A stretch of DNA of 64,000 nt from an uncultured Lachnospiraceae bacterium (lineage in GTDB: Bacteria; Bacillota; Clostridia; Lachnospirales; Lachnospiraceae), in assembly GCA_910580195.1 (NCBI GenBank), contig CAJTWA010000014.1, positions 21,860 to 85,859 on the forward strand. The letters are read 5' to 3'. The notes under the pieces were generated by a model, which saw nothing but the letters and a program-made list of their open reading frames with translations, did not search any database and was not told where the DNA came from. Shown here piece after piece: positions 1 to 8,569 of this stretch. The first letter of the stretch is position 1. The number at the start of each line of letters is the position of its first letter. Made by a program: the position numbers and the translations under genes.

Positions 1-12
1 GGGGAGCGCAAT

Positions 13-200
13 CCTAGAGCGTGTTTGAAAAATTATTCCCGCCATCTGCATCCCCCACTTTGCGCGATATTTGCACCTCATTCAGTCAACGTAGCCCGCT
101 ACGCCTCCCTCATTCGGCGCAAATCCCCACAGGGCGCCTTTGGTGTCCCACAAAGTGAGGAATACATCTGTCAGAAAGCATTTTTCAAACACGCTCTAGG
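13..200. repeat. Long palindromic repeat, family P1 (copy A)
   Basis: The 21-base end CCTAGAGCGTGTTTGAAAAA(T) at 13-33 is the exact reverse complement of the end at 180-200. In the middle lies a small hairpin, CGTAGCCCGCTACG, followed by CCTCC. The same core with different outer arms occurs at 30763-30919 and 48818-48980. No gene is supported in positions 1-401; open frames here read through the palindrome. Confidence 0.85.
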
Positions 201-401
201 GAGCCTTCCAAATATTATCAGGCGGTATTCTGCTACATTTGGCCCGAAGCCTTGTATTTTTGGCGGCGTGGGCATATTTGCCTTGCAATGGCATGTATCC
301 GAAGCTATAATAGGGATAGCAAAAATCCAAATATCAAAGGGATAGCAAAATTGCAGGAAAGACGTGGCGGAAATTTTGGCATGGAACAGGAGCGTGGGAA
401 A

Positions 402-1133
402 ATGAATGGAATATTAGAAGCATTGCATAAGAGGAAATCTGTCCGGGTATTTACGGAAGAGGAAATCTCCCCAGAGGACCGGGAATCTATTTTACAGGCG
501 GCTCTGCAGGCGCCTTCCGCGGGCTGCCAGCTATTGTATACCATCCTCGACATAACGGATCAGGGGAAAAAGGCAAAGCTGGCGGAGCTCTGCGACCACC
601 AGCCCTTCATAGCAAAGGCAAAGCTGGTGCTTGTATTTTTGGCAGACTGCCGGAAATGGCTTTCCTTTTACCGGGAGGCAGGGCTTAACCCAAGGGAGCC
701 CGGCCCGGGGGACTTGCTGCTTGCGGTGGAGGATGCGGTAATCGCGGCGCAGAATTCCGTGACGGCGGCAGAAAGCCTTGGGATTGGCTCCTGTTATATC
801 GGGGACGTCATGGAACATGCCGAGGAGATGAGGGAACTGCTGTCCCTGCCGGCCTACGTGTACCCTGCCTGCATGTTAGTGTTCGGGCATCCCACGAAGC
901 AGCAGGAGGAGCGCAAGAAGCCGGAGCGGTTTGCCCTTTCCGACATGGTCTGCGAAAACGCTTATCAGGACAAAACCAGCAGCGGGATACGCGCCATGTT
1001 TGATGGGAAAACAGGTGCGGGGAGCTACGAAGCATGGATGGAAGCATTTTGGAAAAGGAAGTATGAATCGGAATTTTCCAATGAGATGAACCGTTCCATG
1101 GAAATATACCTGAAAGATTTCCGGAAAGAATGA
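402..1133 (+). CDS. Nitroreductase family protein
   Basis: A 243-residue protein of the FMN-dependent nitroreductase superfamily, which reduces nitro compounds, quinones or other electrophiles with NAD(P)H. The N-terminus has the typical RKSVRVF motif that contacts the FMN phosphate. It is followed by QAPSAGCQ and, about residue 125, by a helix and loop ending ESLGIGSCYIG, a family hallmark. The start at 402 is chosen because AGGAG lies about 8 bases upstream; the open frame extends further but only into a repeat. Substrate cannot be read from sequence. The next gene, a VanZ-like protein, follows after 127 bases. Confidence 0.85.
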   Translation: MNGILEALHKRKSVRVFTEEEISPEDRESILQAALQAPSAGCQLLYTILDITDQGKKAKLAELCDHQPFIAKAKLVLVFLADCRKWLSFYREAGLNPREPGPGDLLLAVEDAVIAAQNSVTAAESLGIGSCYIGDVMEHAEEMRELLSLPAYVYPACMLVFGHPTKQQEERKKPERFALSDMVCENAYQDKTSSGIRAMFDGKTGAGSYEAWMEAFWKRKYESEFSNEMNRSMEIYLKDFRKE

Positions 1134-1260
1134 AAAAAGGGACGGTTGGAAAATGTTTGGCAGTTCTTGGAAGGAGCCAGAGATTTCCCAGAAAGGGTGA
1201 AGAAGAAAAGATGGCAGGGGCAGCGGGCAGCCAATGGATGCAGGTAAGGAGAAACGCCAA

Positions 1261-1722
1261 ATGAAAAAATTTATTACAGGCTTATTGGTAATTGCATGGA
1301 TGGCATCAATTTTTGCATTTTCAGCGCAGGATGCAACAGAATCTTCCCAGACGAGCCAGTCAGTGTCCTACCGGATTGCCAAATGGCAGGACCGCCTGTT
1401 TGGGCAGGGGAAAACGGAAGAAGAGCTTTTGCATCAGGCGGAAGGGATGCAGCTTTTTGTCCGGAAAGGCGCCCATATGGGCGAGTATGCCATGCTTGCA
1501 ATGCTTTTGGCTGTCCATCTGGGATGCTATCCCATTCCCAAAAAGAGGGCGCTTCTGCTGGCCCTGCTGCTTGCTGCCTGCTATGCGGCCACGGATGAGT
1601 TCCACCAAGTTTTTGTGCCGGGCAGGGCAGGACGGGCAGCAGATGTCTGCATTGACAGCATTGGGGGCTTGGCTGGCATATTTGCAGTATTTTTATTTTG
1701 GAAAAAGAAAAGGGAGATTTGA
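1261..1722 (+). CDS. VanZ-like membrane protein
   Basis: A 153-residue protein with an N-terminal hydrophobic helix carrying WMASIFAFSAQ, then RKGAHMGEYAMLAMLL, and a second half with ATDEFHQVFVPGRAGRAADV and a C-terminal membrane helix. These are the conserved blocks of the VanZ family, named from the teicoplanin-resistance gene but mostly of unknown function in the cell envelope. The start is the ATG at 1261 behind AAGGAGA; an in-frame ATG at 1234 has no good ribosome binding site. It lies 20 bases before the chemoreceptor gene. Confidence 0.85.
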   Translation: MKKFITGLLVIAWMASIFAFSAQDATESSQTSQSVSYRIAKWQDRLFGQGKTEEELLHQAEGMQLFVRKGAHMGEYAMLAMLLAVHLGCYPIPKKRALLLALLLAACYAATDEFHQVFVPGRAGRAADVCIDSIGGLAGIFAVFLFWKKKREI

Positions 1723-1742
1723 ACAGGGAGGAAAATGAGTCA

Positions 1743-3245
1743 ATGAACCAGGAAAAGAAAGAGTACAACAGGGAGAAATCGGCGAACCAATTTGTCCTTA
1801 TCATTATGACCATAATCGACACTTTTTTATTTACAGGTTATATCAAGGATTACCAGCAGGGGAATATCGGCTTTGGGTTTATGCTGTCCGTAATTCTTGC
1901 AGTGCTCGTTTCCCTCGGGGTTTCTTATGCAGTATTTTTCAGGAAAAAGGATACGGAAAAGTTCAAGTATGTGTCCGTGGCCGGGTATATGGCAGTGTAT
2001 GCCCTTGCAGTGTTCGGCGCACAGAATGATTTGGTATTTGTCATGGTGTTCCCGCTGACCGTGATTTTCATTTTATACTATAATTATAGGGTGATTTTGG
2101 GGATTTCCGTAGTATTTGGAGCCATCAATGCGGCTGATTTGGTGTATGCAGTTGCCATCCTAAAGCACATGCATTCCGGGAAGGCATGGGATTTGGCCTC
2201 TATTCTGCTGCAGTGCGCCTCTGTGACGGTGTACCTTGCCGTGCTTTGCGGGACAACGAAGCTGTCCAATAAAAATAATGACCTGCGGATTGCAAGCCTG
2301 AATGAAGAAAAGGAAAAAAGCGCAGGGCTCCTTAGGGATGTGCTGGAGGTGGTTTCCGTTGTCCGCCAGAATTCTGCGGAGGCGGAGGGATATATCCAGG
2401 TTTTAGGGCAGAACATTGCGTCAGCCTCGTCAGCCTTGGGGGATATTTCCGTAGGGAACAGCAACAATACGGAAAATATTGGGAAACAGACCCTAATGAC
2501 CGGGAATATCCAAAATATGATTATGGAAACCAAGGAAAAGTCAGATGAAATGTTAGAGCTGTCCAAACAGTCGGCAAAAGCAGTCAGGGAAGGGCAGAGC
2601 TTTGCAGAAAGCCTGCAGGACCAGTCAGAAAAGACAAGGGAGGCCAATGGGCAGGTAGCGGATTCCGTTGCCAGCCTGATTAAAAATGCGAAAGCCGTGG
2701 AAGAGATTACGGGGCAGATTTTCTCCATTTCCAGCCAGACAAACCTGCTGGCCTTGAACGCATCCATAGAAAGCGCCCGGGCAGGGGAGGCAGGCAGGGG
2801 CTTTGCCGTGGTAGCTGATGAAATCCGGGCATTGGCTGATGAAACCCGCAAGCTCACGGAAATGATACAGAGCATCGTAACGGAATTAGGGCAGAATGCA
2901 GGGACGGCTAAGGCCACTGTGGACAATGTGCTGGAGGTTGCCCATGAGGAGCGCAAGCTGATCCGCAGCACGATGCAGCAGTTTTCCAGCATTGGGGAGA
3001 AAATGGACGCGCTGAATGGGGATGTGCAGGAAATTTATGGGAAGATTGAGGAAATCCTTACATCCAACCAGGCCATTGTGGACAGCATCAACCAGATTTC
3101 TGCTGTCAGCCAGGAAGTATTTGCAAGCACCCAGCAGGCGGTGGAGCTTGGGGAGGATACAGACCGGCAGGCACAGCAGGTGCGGGAATGTATGGAAGAG
3201 CTAAAGCGGACGGTGGATTCCGTGGACAAGTATGCGGCAGGGTAA
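1743..3245 (+). CDS. Methyl-accepting chemotaxis protein with multi-pass membrane N-terminus
   Basis: A 500-residue chemoreceptor. The first 170 or so residues are five or six hydrophobic segments with short loops instead of the usual pair flanking a Cache sensor, so it may sense a membrane or intracellular signal. No HAMP domain is evident. The rest is the coiled-coil signalling domain; its hairpin tip, with TNLLALNASIESARAGEAGRG, binds CheA and CheW. The last part is rich in Gln/Glu methylation-type heptads. The start at 1743 follows AGGGAGG at 1725-1731; the ATG at 1698 lies inside the upstream gene and lacks a ribosome binding site. No other chemotaxis gene adjoins it. Confidence 0.9.
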   Translation: MNQEKKEYNREKSANQFVLIIMTIIDTFLFTGYIKDYQQGNIGFGFMLSVILAVLVSLGVSYAVFFRKKDTEKFKYVSVAGYMAVYALAVFGAQNDLVFVMVFPLTVIFILYYNYRVILGISVVFGAINAADLVYAVAILKHMHSGKAWDLASILLQCASVTVYLAVLCGTTKLSNKNNDLRIASLNEEKEKSAGLLRDVLEVVSVVRQNSAEAEGYIQVLGQNIASASSALGDISVGNSNNTENIGKQTLMTGNIQNMIMETKEKSDEMLELSKQSAKAVREGQSFAESLQDQSEKTREANGQVADSVASLIKNAKAVEEITGQIFSISSQTNLLALNASIESARAGEAGRGFAVVADEIRALADETRKLTEMIQSIVTELGQNAGTAKATVDNVLEVAHEERKLIRSTMQQFSSIGEKMDALNGDVQEIYGKIEEILTSNQAIVDSINQISAVSQEVFASTQQAVELGEDTDRQAQQVRECMEELKRTVDSVDKYAAG

Positions 3246-3398
3246 GGGATTGCCATGTGAAGCAGGAAAAATTGCGGAGGGAAACAGGAAGGTTTTGGAA
3301 AAGGGCTGGCCCTCTGCCAGAGGCAAGGCGGAAAAGTTTTCAATTTTACATTTTCCTTACATTTCCCTGCATATTTTTCCAGGCATTTCTGGTACAAT

Positions 3399-3478
3399 AG
3401 CAACAGCTATGATACGCGCCGGAGTGCGCATAGATTGCCATACCATAGTTTATCATGGAGTGGTTATGGTATCATAGC
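3399..3478 (+). promoter_or_regulatory. TATAAT-bearing dispersed repeat, family P4 (copy 1)
   Basis: Begins GGTACAATAGCAACAGC and runs on with TATGATACGCGCCGGAGTGCGCATA, a hairpin, then CATACCATAGTTTATCAT and TATGGTATCATAG. The same order is found, inverted with respect to the plus strand, at 28079-28133 and 32500-32655. In every case the TATAAT-like box points at the following gene; here that is the response regulator about 70 bases on. The rest of the 3246-3544 gap shows no gene. Confidence 0.65.
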
Positions 3479-3544
3479 GAAAGGTTTAACATTCCCGAAA
3501 ACATACGGACAGCACGCAATGACAGAAGAAAAGGACAACAGGCC

Positions 3545-4207
3545 ATGATAAGGATATTAATCGTAGAAGACGACGCCAACATAGCGAAACTGGTAGAGGC
3601 CACCGTAGCCATCGGCGGCTACGAAGGGATTGTCTGCAGCAACGGCGCCGAAGCCTTTGAAAAAATAGAACATGAGAATTTTGATTTAATTTTATTAGAT
3701 GTGATGCTGCCTGACATGAGCGGCTTTGAAATTATGCAGAAACGCACCAACACGGAATCCCCAGTTATTTTCATCACCGCCAAGCAGGAACTGACGGACA
3801 AGGTCCGGGGCCTGAGGCTTGGGGCGGAAGACTATATTGTAAAGCCTTTCGAGGCCATGGAACTGCTGGCACGGATTGAAGTCATCCTGCGCCGGGTGAA
3901 GCGGACAGAGAATAAATATTCCTACGGGAACATTTCCGTCAACGTGGAAGAGCACACCTGCAAATGCAACGGGGAGGAAGTCTACCTGACCCCCAAGGAG
4001 TTTGAGGTGCTTGTCTTTTTCATCCAGCACAAGGACGTGGCAATTTCCCGGGACCGGCTGCTGGCGGCAGTCTGGGGCTTTGAGTACGAAGGGGAAACGA
4101 GGACCATTGACATCCACATCCAGCAGCTTAGGAAGAAGCTGAACCTAAAGGAAAAGTTAGTGACAATCCCCAAGCTAGGCTACCGGCTGGAAAGCGCAAA
4201 AGAATAA
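3545..4207 (+). CDS. OmpR-family response regulator
   Basis: A 220-residue two-component DNA-binding regulator. The receiver domain (residues 1-115) has the acidic pair at residues 9-10, the phosphoacceptor Asp52 in LILLDVMLP, and the conserved Lys in KPFE. The C-terminal winged helix (about 130-218) has TPKEFEVLVFF, the recognition region TIDIHIQQLRKKL and the terminal GYRL. It is followed after a repeat by a histidine kinase that is its obvious partner. Start 3545 has AAAGGA upstream. No resistance-type neighbours identify the stimulus. Confidence 0.93.
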   Translation: MIRILIVEDDANIAKLVEATVAIGGYEGIVCSNGAEAFEKIEHENFDLILLDVMLPDMSGFEIMQKRTNTESPVIFITAKQELTDKVRGLRLGAEDYIVKPFEAMELLARIEVILRRVKRTENKYSYGNISVNVEEHTCKCNGEEVYLTPKEFEVLVFFIQHKDVAISRDRLLAAVWGFEYEGETRTIDIHIQQLRKKLNLKEKLVTIPKLGYRLESAKE

Positions 4208-4220
4208 GCAGCTTATTTTT

Positions 4221-4410
4221 ATCTTATAGGAAATACCGTGTCACTGTAAAGTGATGAAGTTCATAAATTTCCTATAAGATAAAACCCGGAGGATGCGCAC
4301 TCGCACGAAGGGTATTATGTCGCCAAGGCGACCGTGCTCGGCGCGCAAAGTGGACAAGCCCCGGGGGATTGAGGGGGTTCGGGGAGTTGAAGTGGGCTTG
4401 CCCACTTTGT
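4221..4410. repeat. Stem-loop repeat, family P3 (copy A)
   Basis: ATCTTATAGGAAAT at 4221 pairs with ATTTCCTATAAGAT ending at 4280, enclosing a small CACT/AGTG hairpin. A second part follows with GCGCACTCGCACGAAGGG and the pair AAAGTGGACAAGCCC / GGGCTTGCCCACTTT. Related copies lie at 21299, 38314 and 49038. It separates the response regulator from its kinase. Confidence 0.75.
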
Positions 4411-4440
4411 TCTGCGGGACAGAAGGGATGGACCATTTCT

Positions 4441-5865
4441 ATGAAATTATGGCAGAAAATTTTCCTGTATACTTTAATACTGGTGATGCTTGCAGTGAGC
4501 ATGACCAGTATTTTGCTGTTAAAAAACAGTTTTTCCTTCGCATTGAACCAGAAAAAGCAGAGCGTATACAGCGAGCACGAATTCCTTGTGACAAGCTTTA
4601 AGAGCATGATGGTAACGGAGCGGCTAAAGGAAAATGCCATTGTGCTGGAAGAAAAAGCACTGAAAAAATTTATGGAGGAAACCTTTGGGAAAAATACGGA
4701 AGGCAACGGAATCCTCTTTTGCAATGCAAAAAATGAGCAGGTCTACAGCAACCGGGAAATCTTTGTGCCCACGGGGCTTTTAGAGGCGGTAAAGGAAACA
4801 GGGAAAAGCTATATGCAGGTGGACGGCCACCAGCTTTACACTGCCTCGGCAGAAAGCCTGGAGGGCAAGACCTACTATGTGGTAACGGAAAATGACATTT
4901 CCGACGTGATGGAAATCCATGAAAATATGCTGTGGCAGATTCAGGCCATCAGCATGGCATGTGCCGTGGTAATTGCGCTGATTCTGCTGGTGGTGGTGAA
5001 AATGCTGCTGCATCCCCTGAAAAAAATCAACGAGGGGACAAGGAGCATTGCCCAAGGGAATTATCAGGAACGCATCCCAGAACGCGGGCATGACGAGCTG
5101 ACGGAACTGGCCCGGAACATGAACCGGATGGCGGAATCGGTGGAAACCAATGTGCGGGCCTTAGAGCATGTGGCAGAGGACCGGAAACACTTTATTGACA
5201 ACCTTTCCCATGAAATGAAAACCCCCCTGACGTCTATTTTGGGATTTTCGGATTTACTGCAGATTAAAAAGGACATTACCGAGGAAAGCAGGATTGAATA
5301 TGCAGGGATTATCAAGTCCGAAGCTACCCGCATGAGGACCCTTTCCGGGAAACTGATGGAACTGATTACCGTAGGGGAAACAAACCTTGACTGGAAAGAG
5401 GAAGATATGCAGGGGCTGTTTGGGGAAATCGGGACCTCCTTGAAAGTCGTTACGGACAAGAAGGGCATAGAGCTGTCCTGTGAATCTGAGCCGGGAAGCC
5501 TGTGGGCAGACCGGGAGCTAATCAAATCCCTCCTGTATAACCTTGTGGACAACGCCATAAAGGCATCCGGGGCAGGCAGCAAGATCCGGGTAACAGGCCG
5601 TTTTGCGGATGGGCAGTTTTTGGTAGAGGTATCTGACGAAGGGGTGGGCATCCCCGGGGAGGAAATTGAGAAAATTACCCAGGCATTTTATATGGTAGAT
5701 AAGGCAAGGAGCCGTGCCAACGGGGGCGCAGGCCTTGGGCTTGCCTTGTGCAAGGAGATTGTGTCCCTCCACCAAGGGACGATGGAATTTGAAAGCCGCC
5801 AAGGGGAAGGGACCCGGGTACTGATTTCCATGAAAGGGGGCTGCAAGGATGCAGAAGACGTATAA
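4441..5865 (+). CDS. Sensor histidine kinase
   Basis: A 474-residue membrane kinase. TM1 is at residues 5-27, an extracytoplasmic sensor region of about 140 residues follows, TM2 is near 175-200, then a HAMP domain. The HisKA domain has the phosphoaccepting His257 in NLSHEMKTPL. The HATPase domain shows the N box DNAIKASG, G1 box DEGVGIPG and G2 box GGAGLGLAL. It phosphorylates, by inference, the response regulator encoded just upstream. The start at 4441 is the first ATG in this frame before the transmembrane helix, behind AGAAGGGA; an ATG at 4429 is in another frame. Its last 17 bases overlap the next gene, so all three are probably one operon. Confidence 0.92.
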   Translation: MKLWQKIFLYTLILVMLAVSMTSILLLKNSFSFALNQKKQSVYSEHEFLVTSFKSMMVTERLKENAIVLEEKALKKFMEETFGKNTEGNGILFCNAKNEQVYSNREIFVPTGLLEAVKETGKSYMQVDGHQLYTASAESLEGKTYYVVTENDISDVMEIHENMLWQIQAISMACAVVIALILLVVVKMLLHPLKKINEGTRSIAQGNYQERIPERGHDELTELARNMNRMAESVETNVRALEHVAEDRKHFIDNLSHEMKTPLTSILGFSDLLQIKKDITEESRIEYAGIIKSEATRMRTLSGKLMELITVGETNLDWKEEDMQGLFGEIGTSLKVVTDKKGIELSCESEPGSLWADRELIKSLLYNLVDNAIKASGAGSKIRVTGRFADGQFLVEVSDEGVGIPGEEIEKITQAFYMVDKARSRANGGAGLGLALCKEIVSLHQGTMEFESRQGEGTRVLISMKGGCKDAEDV

Positions 5866-6940
5866 GAAAAAAACGATGGAACCCCATAGGCTAACATCCA
5901 TGCTCCTAACCTTAGCGTGCGCAATCGTGATATTGGGCATTGGGTATCTTGTGATTGTAGAGAGCGGGAAAAAAGTGTTAGAAAAAGAGCGGACGCTGGA
6001 AGAATCCAATTACGAAAATACCAGTTCCAATATTTTCTATGGGAAAATTGACGAGGACATTGAACTGTTCCCGTGGAATTATTACCCAGAAGGGCAGCCG
6101 GCAGGAAATATGAAAGAGTTTCCCCGGTTCTTAAGCCAGATGGAATGGTATTGGGATTTTGATGAGGAAATGAAACGGGCGCAGGACTGGTATTTGTATA
6201 GCCTGATTGGCTGGGCGGGCGGCGTCCATGAGGAGGATGTCTGGGAATGGTATAGCCAGCGGCAGAAAAATATTATGGACAGCATGGTGATGGCGGAGGA
6301 TTCCCCGGTGGGCCCCCTCTTTTTTTATCAGGACAGCTTGGATTTCGGGGAGAAACAGTACGAAGTAAGGGTTGCCTGCAGTTATTGGAATATTGTCAGC
6401 TTTACCTGCATGGAGGACAGGAACGGGCAGGAACGGGACCGGAAGGCATGGGAGGAAGGCAAGGACAGGCTGGTGGAGGTATTGGAAACCTCTGAAGAAG
6501 AGCTGGCGGAATATTTTTCCTATATGATGCGCCTGCGCAACGAAGAAGCAGTTTCTATTTTTGATACAGAACGTGGGGAATATGTCAAAACCTACCTGAC
6601 GGCCCTGCGCTGGCTGGAAGGGATCCTGCAAGGGAAAAGCCATGTGTTTTACTATGTCCCAGAAGATGACAAGGAGGCCGTGCTGCGCTGGCTGGACGCC
6701 ATGGAGGAGGAAGAAGCAAATGCAGCGGTGTTTGAGGGGAAGAAAGCCGCAGGCGCAGACGAAATTAGCGAGGAATACAGCGTGCTGCAAAAAGGGGCTG
6801 GGCAGCCAAGCTATTCCTACCAGATTGTGGATTTGAAAGACGTAATCCTGCTGCTGATGCAGGGGGAACAGACCCTTGGGCTCTATTATGACCCCATCAG
6901 CCAAAGTTTTTGCGGCTACAATTTCTTTTATGAATATTAA
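5849..6940 (+). CDS. Membrane-anchored hypothetical protein of two-component operon
   Basis: A 363-residue protein I do not recognise. One transmembrane helix (about residues 18-40) is preceded by basic residues, suggesting a short cytoplasmic tail and a large outside domain rich in Trp, Tyr, Glu and Asp. The final part has SYSYQIVDLKDVILLLMQ and ends in an aromatic stretch. It overlaps the histidine kinase by 17 bases and is therefore probably co-transcribed and translationally coupled. It may modulate the kinase or be its main output at the cell surface; that is inference from position only. Confidence 0.7.
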   Translation: MQKTYKKKTMEPHRLTSMLLTLACAIVILGIGYLVIVESGKKVLEKERTLEESNYENTSSNIFYGKIDEDIELFPWNYYPEGQPAGNMKEFPRFLSQMEWYWDFDEEMKRAQDWYLYSLIGWAGGVHEEDVWEWYSQRQKNIMDSMVMAEDSPVGPLFFYQDSLDFGEKQYEVRVACSYWNIVSFTCMEDRNGQERDRKAWEEGKDRLVEVLETSEEELAEYFSYMMRLRNEEAVSIFDTERGEYVKTYLTALRWLEGILQGKSHVFYYVPEDDKEAVLRWLDAMEEEEANAAVFEGKKAAGADEISEEYSVLQKGAGQPSYSYQIVDLKDVILLLMQGEQTLGLYYDPISQSFCGYNFFYEY

Positions 6941-6967
6941 ATTTTTCGAAAGCATTGGGAAAAACGG

Positions 6968-6996
6968 TTGTGCTATTGGGTGCGCTGGCTTATAAT
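6968..6996 (+). promoter_or_regulatory. Putative sigma-A promoter for clpX-like gene
   Basis: TTGTGC at 6968-6973 and a perfect TATAAT at 6991-6996 are separated by 17 bases, about 54 bases ahead of the start codon at 7050. Only the -35 box departs from consensus. Confidence 0.6.
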
Positions 6997-7049
6997 AGAG
7001 TTACTCCGGCAGCGAAATGCCGTGGCATCTAATAAAAGGAGAGTTCAAC

Positions 7050-8483
7050 ATGGACAACACAGAAAAGCTTGAAAATAAAGACGAAAAGAACAAGGAAAGC
7101 GAATACGAAGATATCTGCTACATCTGCCACCGGCCAGAGAGCAAGGCCGGCAAGATGATTAAGATACCTAACGAAATCTGTATCTGCCAAGACTGTATGC
7201 AGAAAACCTTTGACAGCATGAACCATATGGGGTTCCCCATCGGGGACATGAGCAGCTTCGGGAACATGCCTAATATCAGCATGATTAACCTGTCAGACCT
7301 GCAGAACATGGGCATGAACATGATGCCAAAGAGCCAGAAGCTGAAAAAGAAAAAGGCCAAGGAGGAAAAGAAGGAAAAGCCCGTGCTGGATGTAAAGGCC
7401 ATCCCAGCCCCCCACCAGATTAAGGCCAGCCTGGACGAGTATGTGGTAGGGCAGGAACACGCCAAGAAAGTCATGTCCGTGGCGGTTTACAACCACTATA
7501 AGCGGGTAAGCTGCGACATAGAGGACGGGGTGGAGATTGAGAAATCCAATATGCTGATGGTAGGCCCTACGGGGAGCGGCAAGACCTATATGGTAAAGAC
7601 CCTTGCAAAGCTGCTGGATGTGCCCCTTGCCATTGCGGACGCCACCTCCCTAACAGAAGCCGGGTACATAGGGGACGACATTGAGAGCGTCGTTTCCAAA
7701 CTTTTGGCGGCGGCAGACAATGATGTGGAAAAGGCGGAGCACGGGATTATTTTTATTGATGAAATAGATAAGATTGCCAAAAAGAAAAATACCCACCAGC
7801 GGGACGTCAGCGGCGAAAGCGTCCAGCAGGGGATGCTGAAATTATTAGAAGGGGCGGAAATTGAAGTCCCGGTAGGCGCCAACAGCAAAAATGCCATGGT
7901 GCCCCTTGCCACGGTAAATACAAGGAACATCCTCTTTATCTGCGGCGGCGCATTCCCCGATTTGGCAGACATTATCAAGGAACGCCTGAATAAGAAATCT
8001 TCGATGGGGTTCCATGCAGATTTAAAAGATAAATATGACAAGGAAGAAAACCTCTTACGCCGGGTGGAAGTGGAAGATATCCGCAAATACGGCATGATAC
8101 CGGAATTCTTAGGCCGCCTCCCGGTGATTTTTGCCTTGGACTCCTTATCAGAAGACATGCTGGTCCGTATCCTGACAGAGCCGAAAAATGCTATTATTAA
8201 GCAGTACCAGAAGCTCCTTGCCATGGACGAGGTGAAACTCCATCTGGAAGAAGGGGCATTGCGCGCCATTGCAAGGAAGGCCAAGAAGAAGGATGTGGGC
8301 GCACGGGCGCTGCGCGCCATTATCGAAGAATTCATGCTGGACATTATGTACGAGATTCCCAAGGACGACAACATCGGCATGGTTACAATTACCGAAGATT
8401 ATATCGAAAATAAGGGCGGCCCTGTGATTAGCATGAGGGGATGCCTTGCACTGGAGGAAAAAGCAGGCGTGGCAGGGGCATAG
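7050..8483 (+). CDS. clpX: ClpX-type AAA+ unfoldase (stand-alone paralogue)
   Basis: A 477-residue AAA+ protein. The N-terminal zinc-binding domain has Cys23, Cys26, Cys46 and Cys49. Next is an unusual linker of about 60 residues, rich in Met and then Lys/Glu, which lengthens the protein beyond the usual 410-430 residues. The AAA+ module has Walker A GPTGSGKT, Walker B IIFIDEIDK and sensor residues typical of ClpX. The loop that docks ClpP is present as MGF rather than IGF or LGF. Family members unfold tagged proteins for ClpP. No clpP, tig or lon is nearby, unlike the common clpX locus, so a second copy elsewhere is likely. AAAGGAGAG precedes the start. Confidence 0.85.
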   Translation: MDNTEKLENKDEKNKESEYEDICYICHRPESKAGKMIKIPNEICICQDCMQKTFDSMNHMGFPIGDMSSFGNMPNISMINLSDLQNMGMNMMPKSQKLKKKKAKEEKKEKPVLDVKAIPAPHQIKASLDEYVVGQEHAKKVMSVAVYNHYKRVSCDIEDGVEIEKSNMLMVGPTGSGKTYMVKTLAKLLDVPLAIADATSLTEAGYIGDDIESVVSKLLAAADNDVEKAEHGIIFIDEIDKIAKKKNTHQRDVSGESVQQGMLKLLEGAEIEVPVGANSKNAMVPLATVNTRNILFICGGAFPDLADIIKERLNKKSSMGFHADLKDKYDKEENLLRRVEVEDIRKYGMIPEFLGRLPVIFALDSLSEDMLVRILTEPKNAIIKQYQKLLAMDEVKLHLEEGALRAIARKAKKKDVGARALRAIIEEFMLDIMYEIPKDDNIGMVTITEDYIENKGGPVISMRGCLALEEKAGVAGA

Positions 8484-8569
8484 AAGTCTTTTGCTGTGGC
8501 TGAATATTTTTCCCCGTATCTGCATAATATGGCAGTAAGGAAAATACAGCCAATGGAGCAGAACTGCCT

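Noticed and set aside
25..345. 106-codon frame at the window start
   Set aside because: It runs through the P1 palindrome and has no ribosome binding site.
2084..2992. 302-codon minus-strand frame
   Set aside because: It lies wholly opposite the signalling domain of the chemoreceptor, whose codon pattern leaves the opposite strand open; same for similar long frames opposite clpX and the other chemoreceptors.
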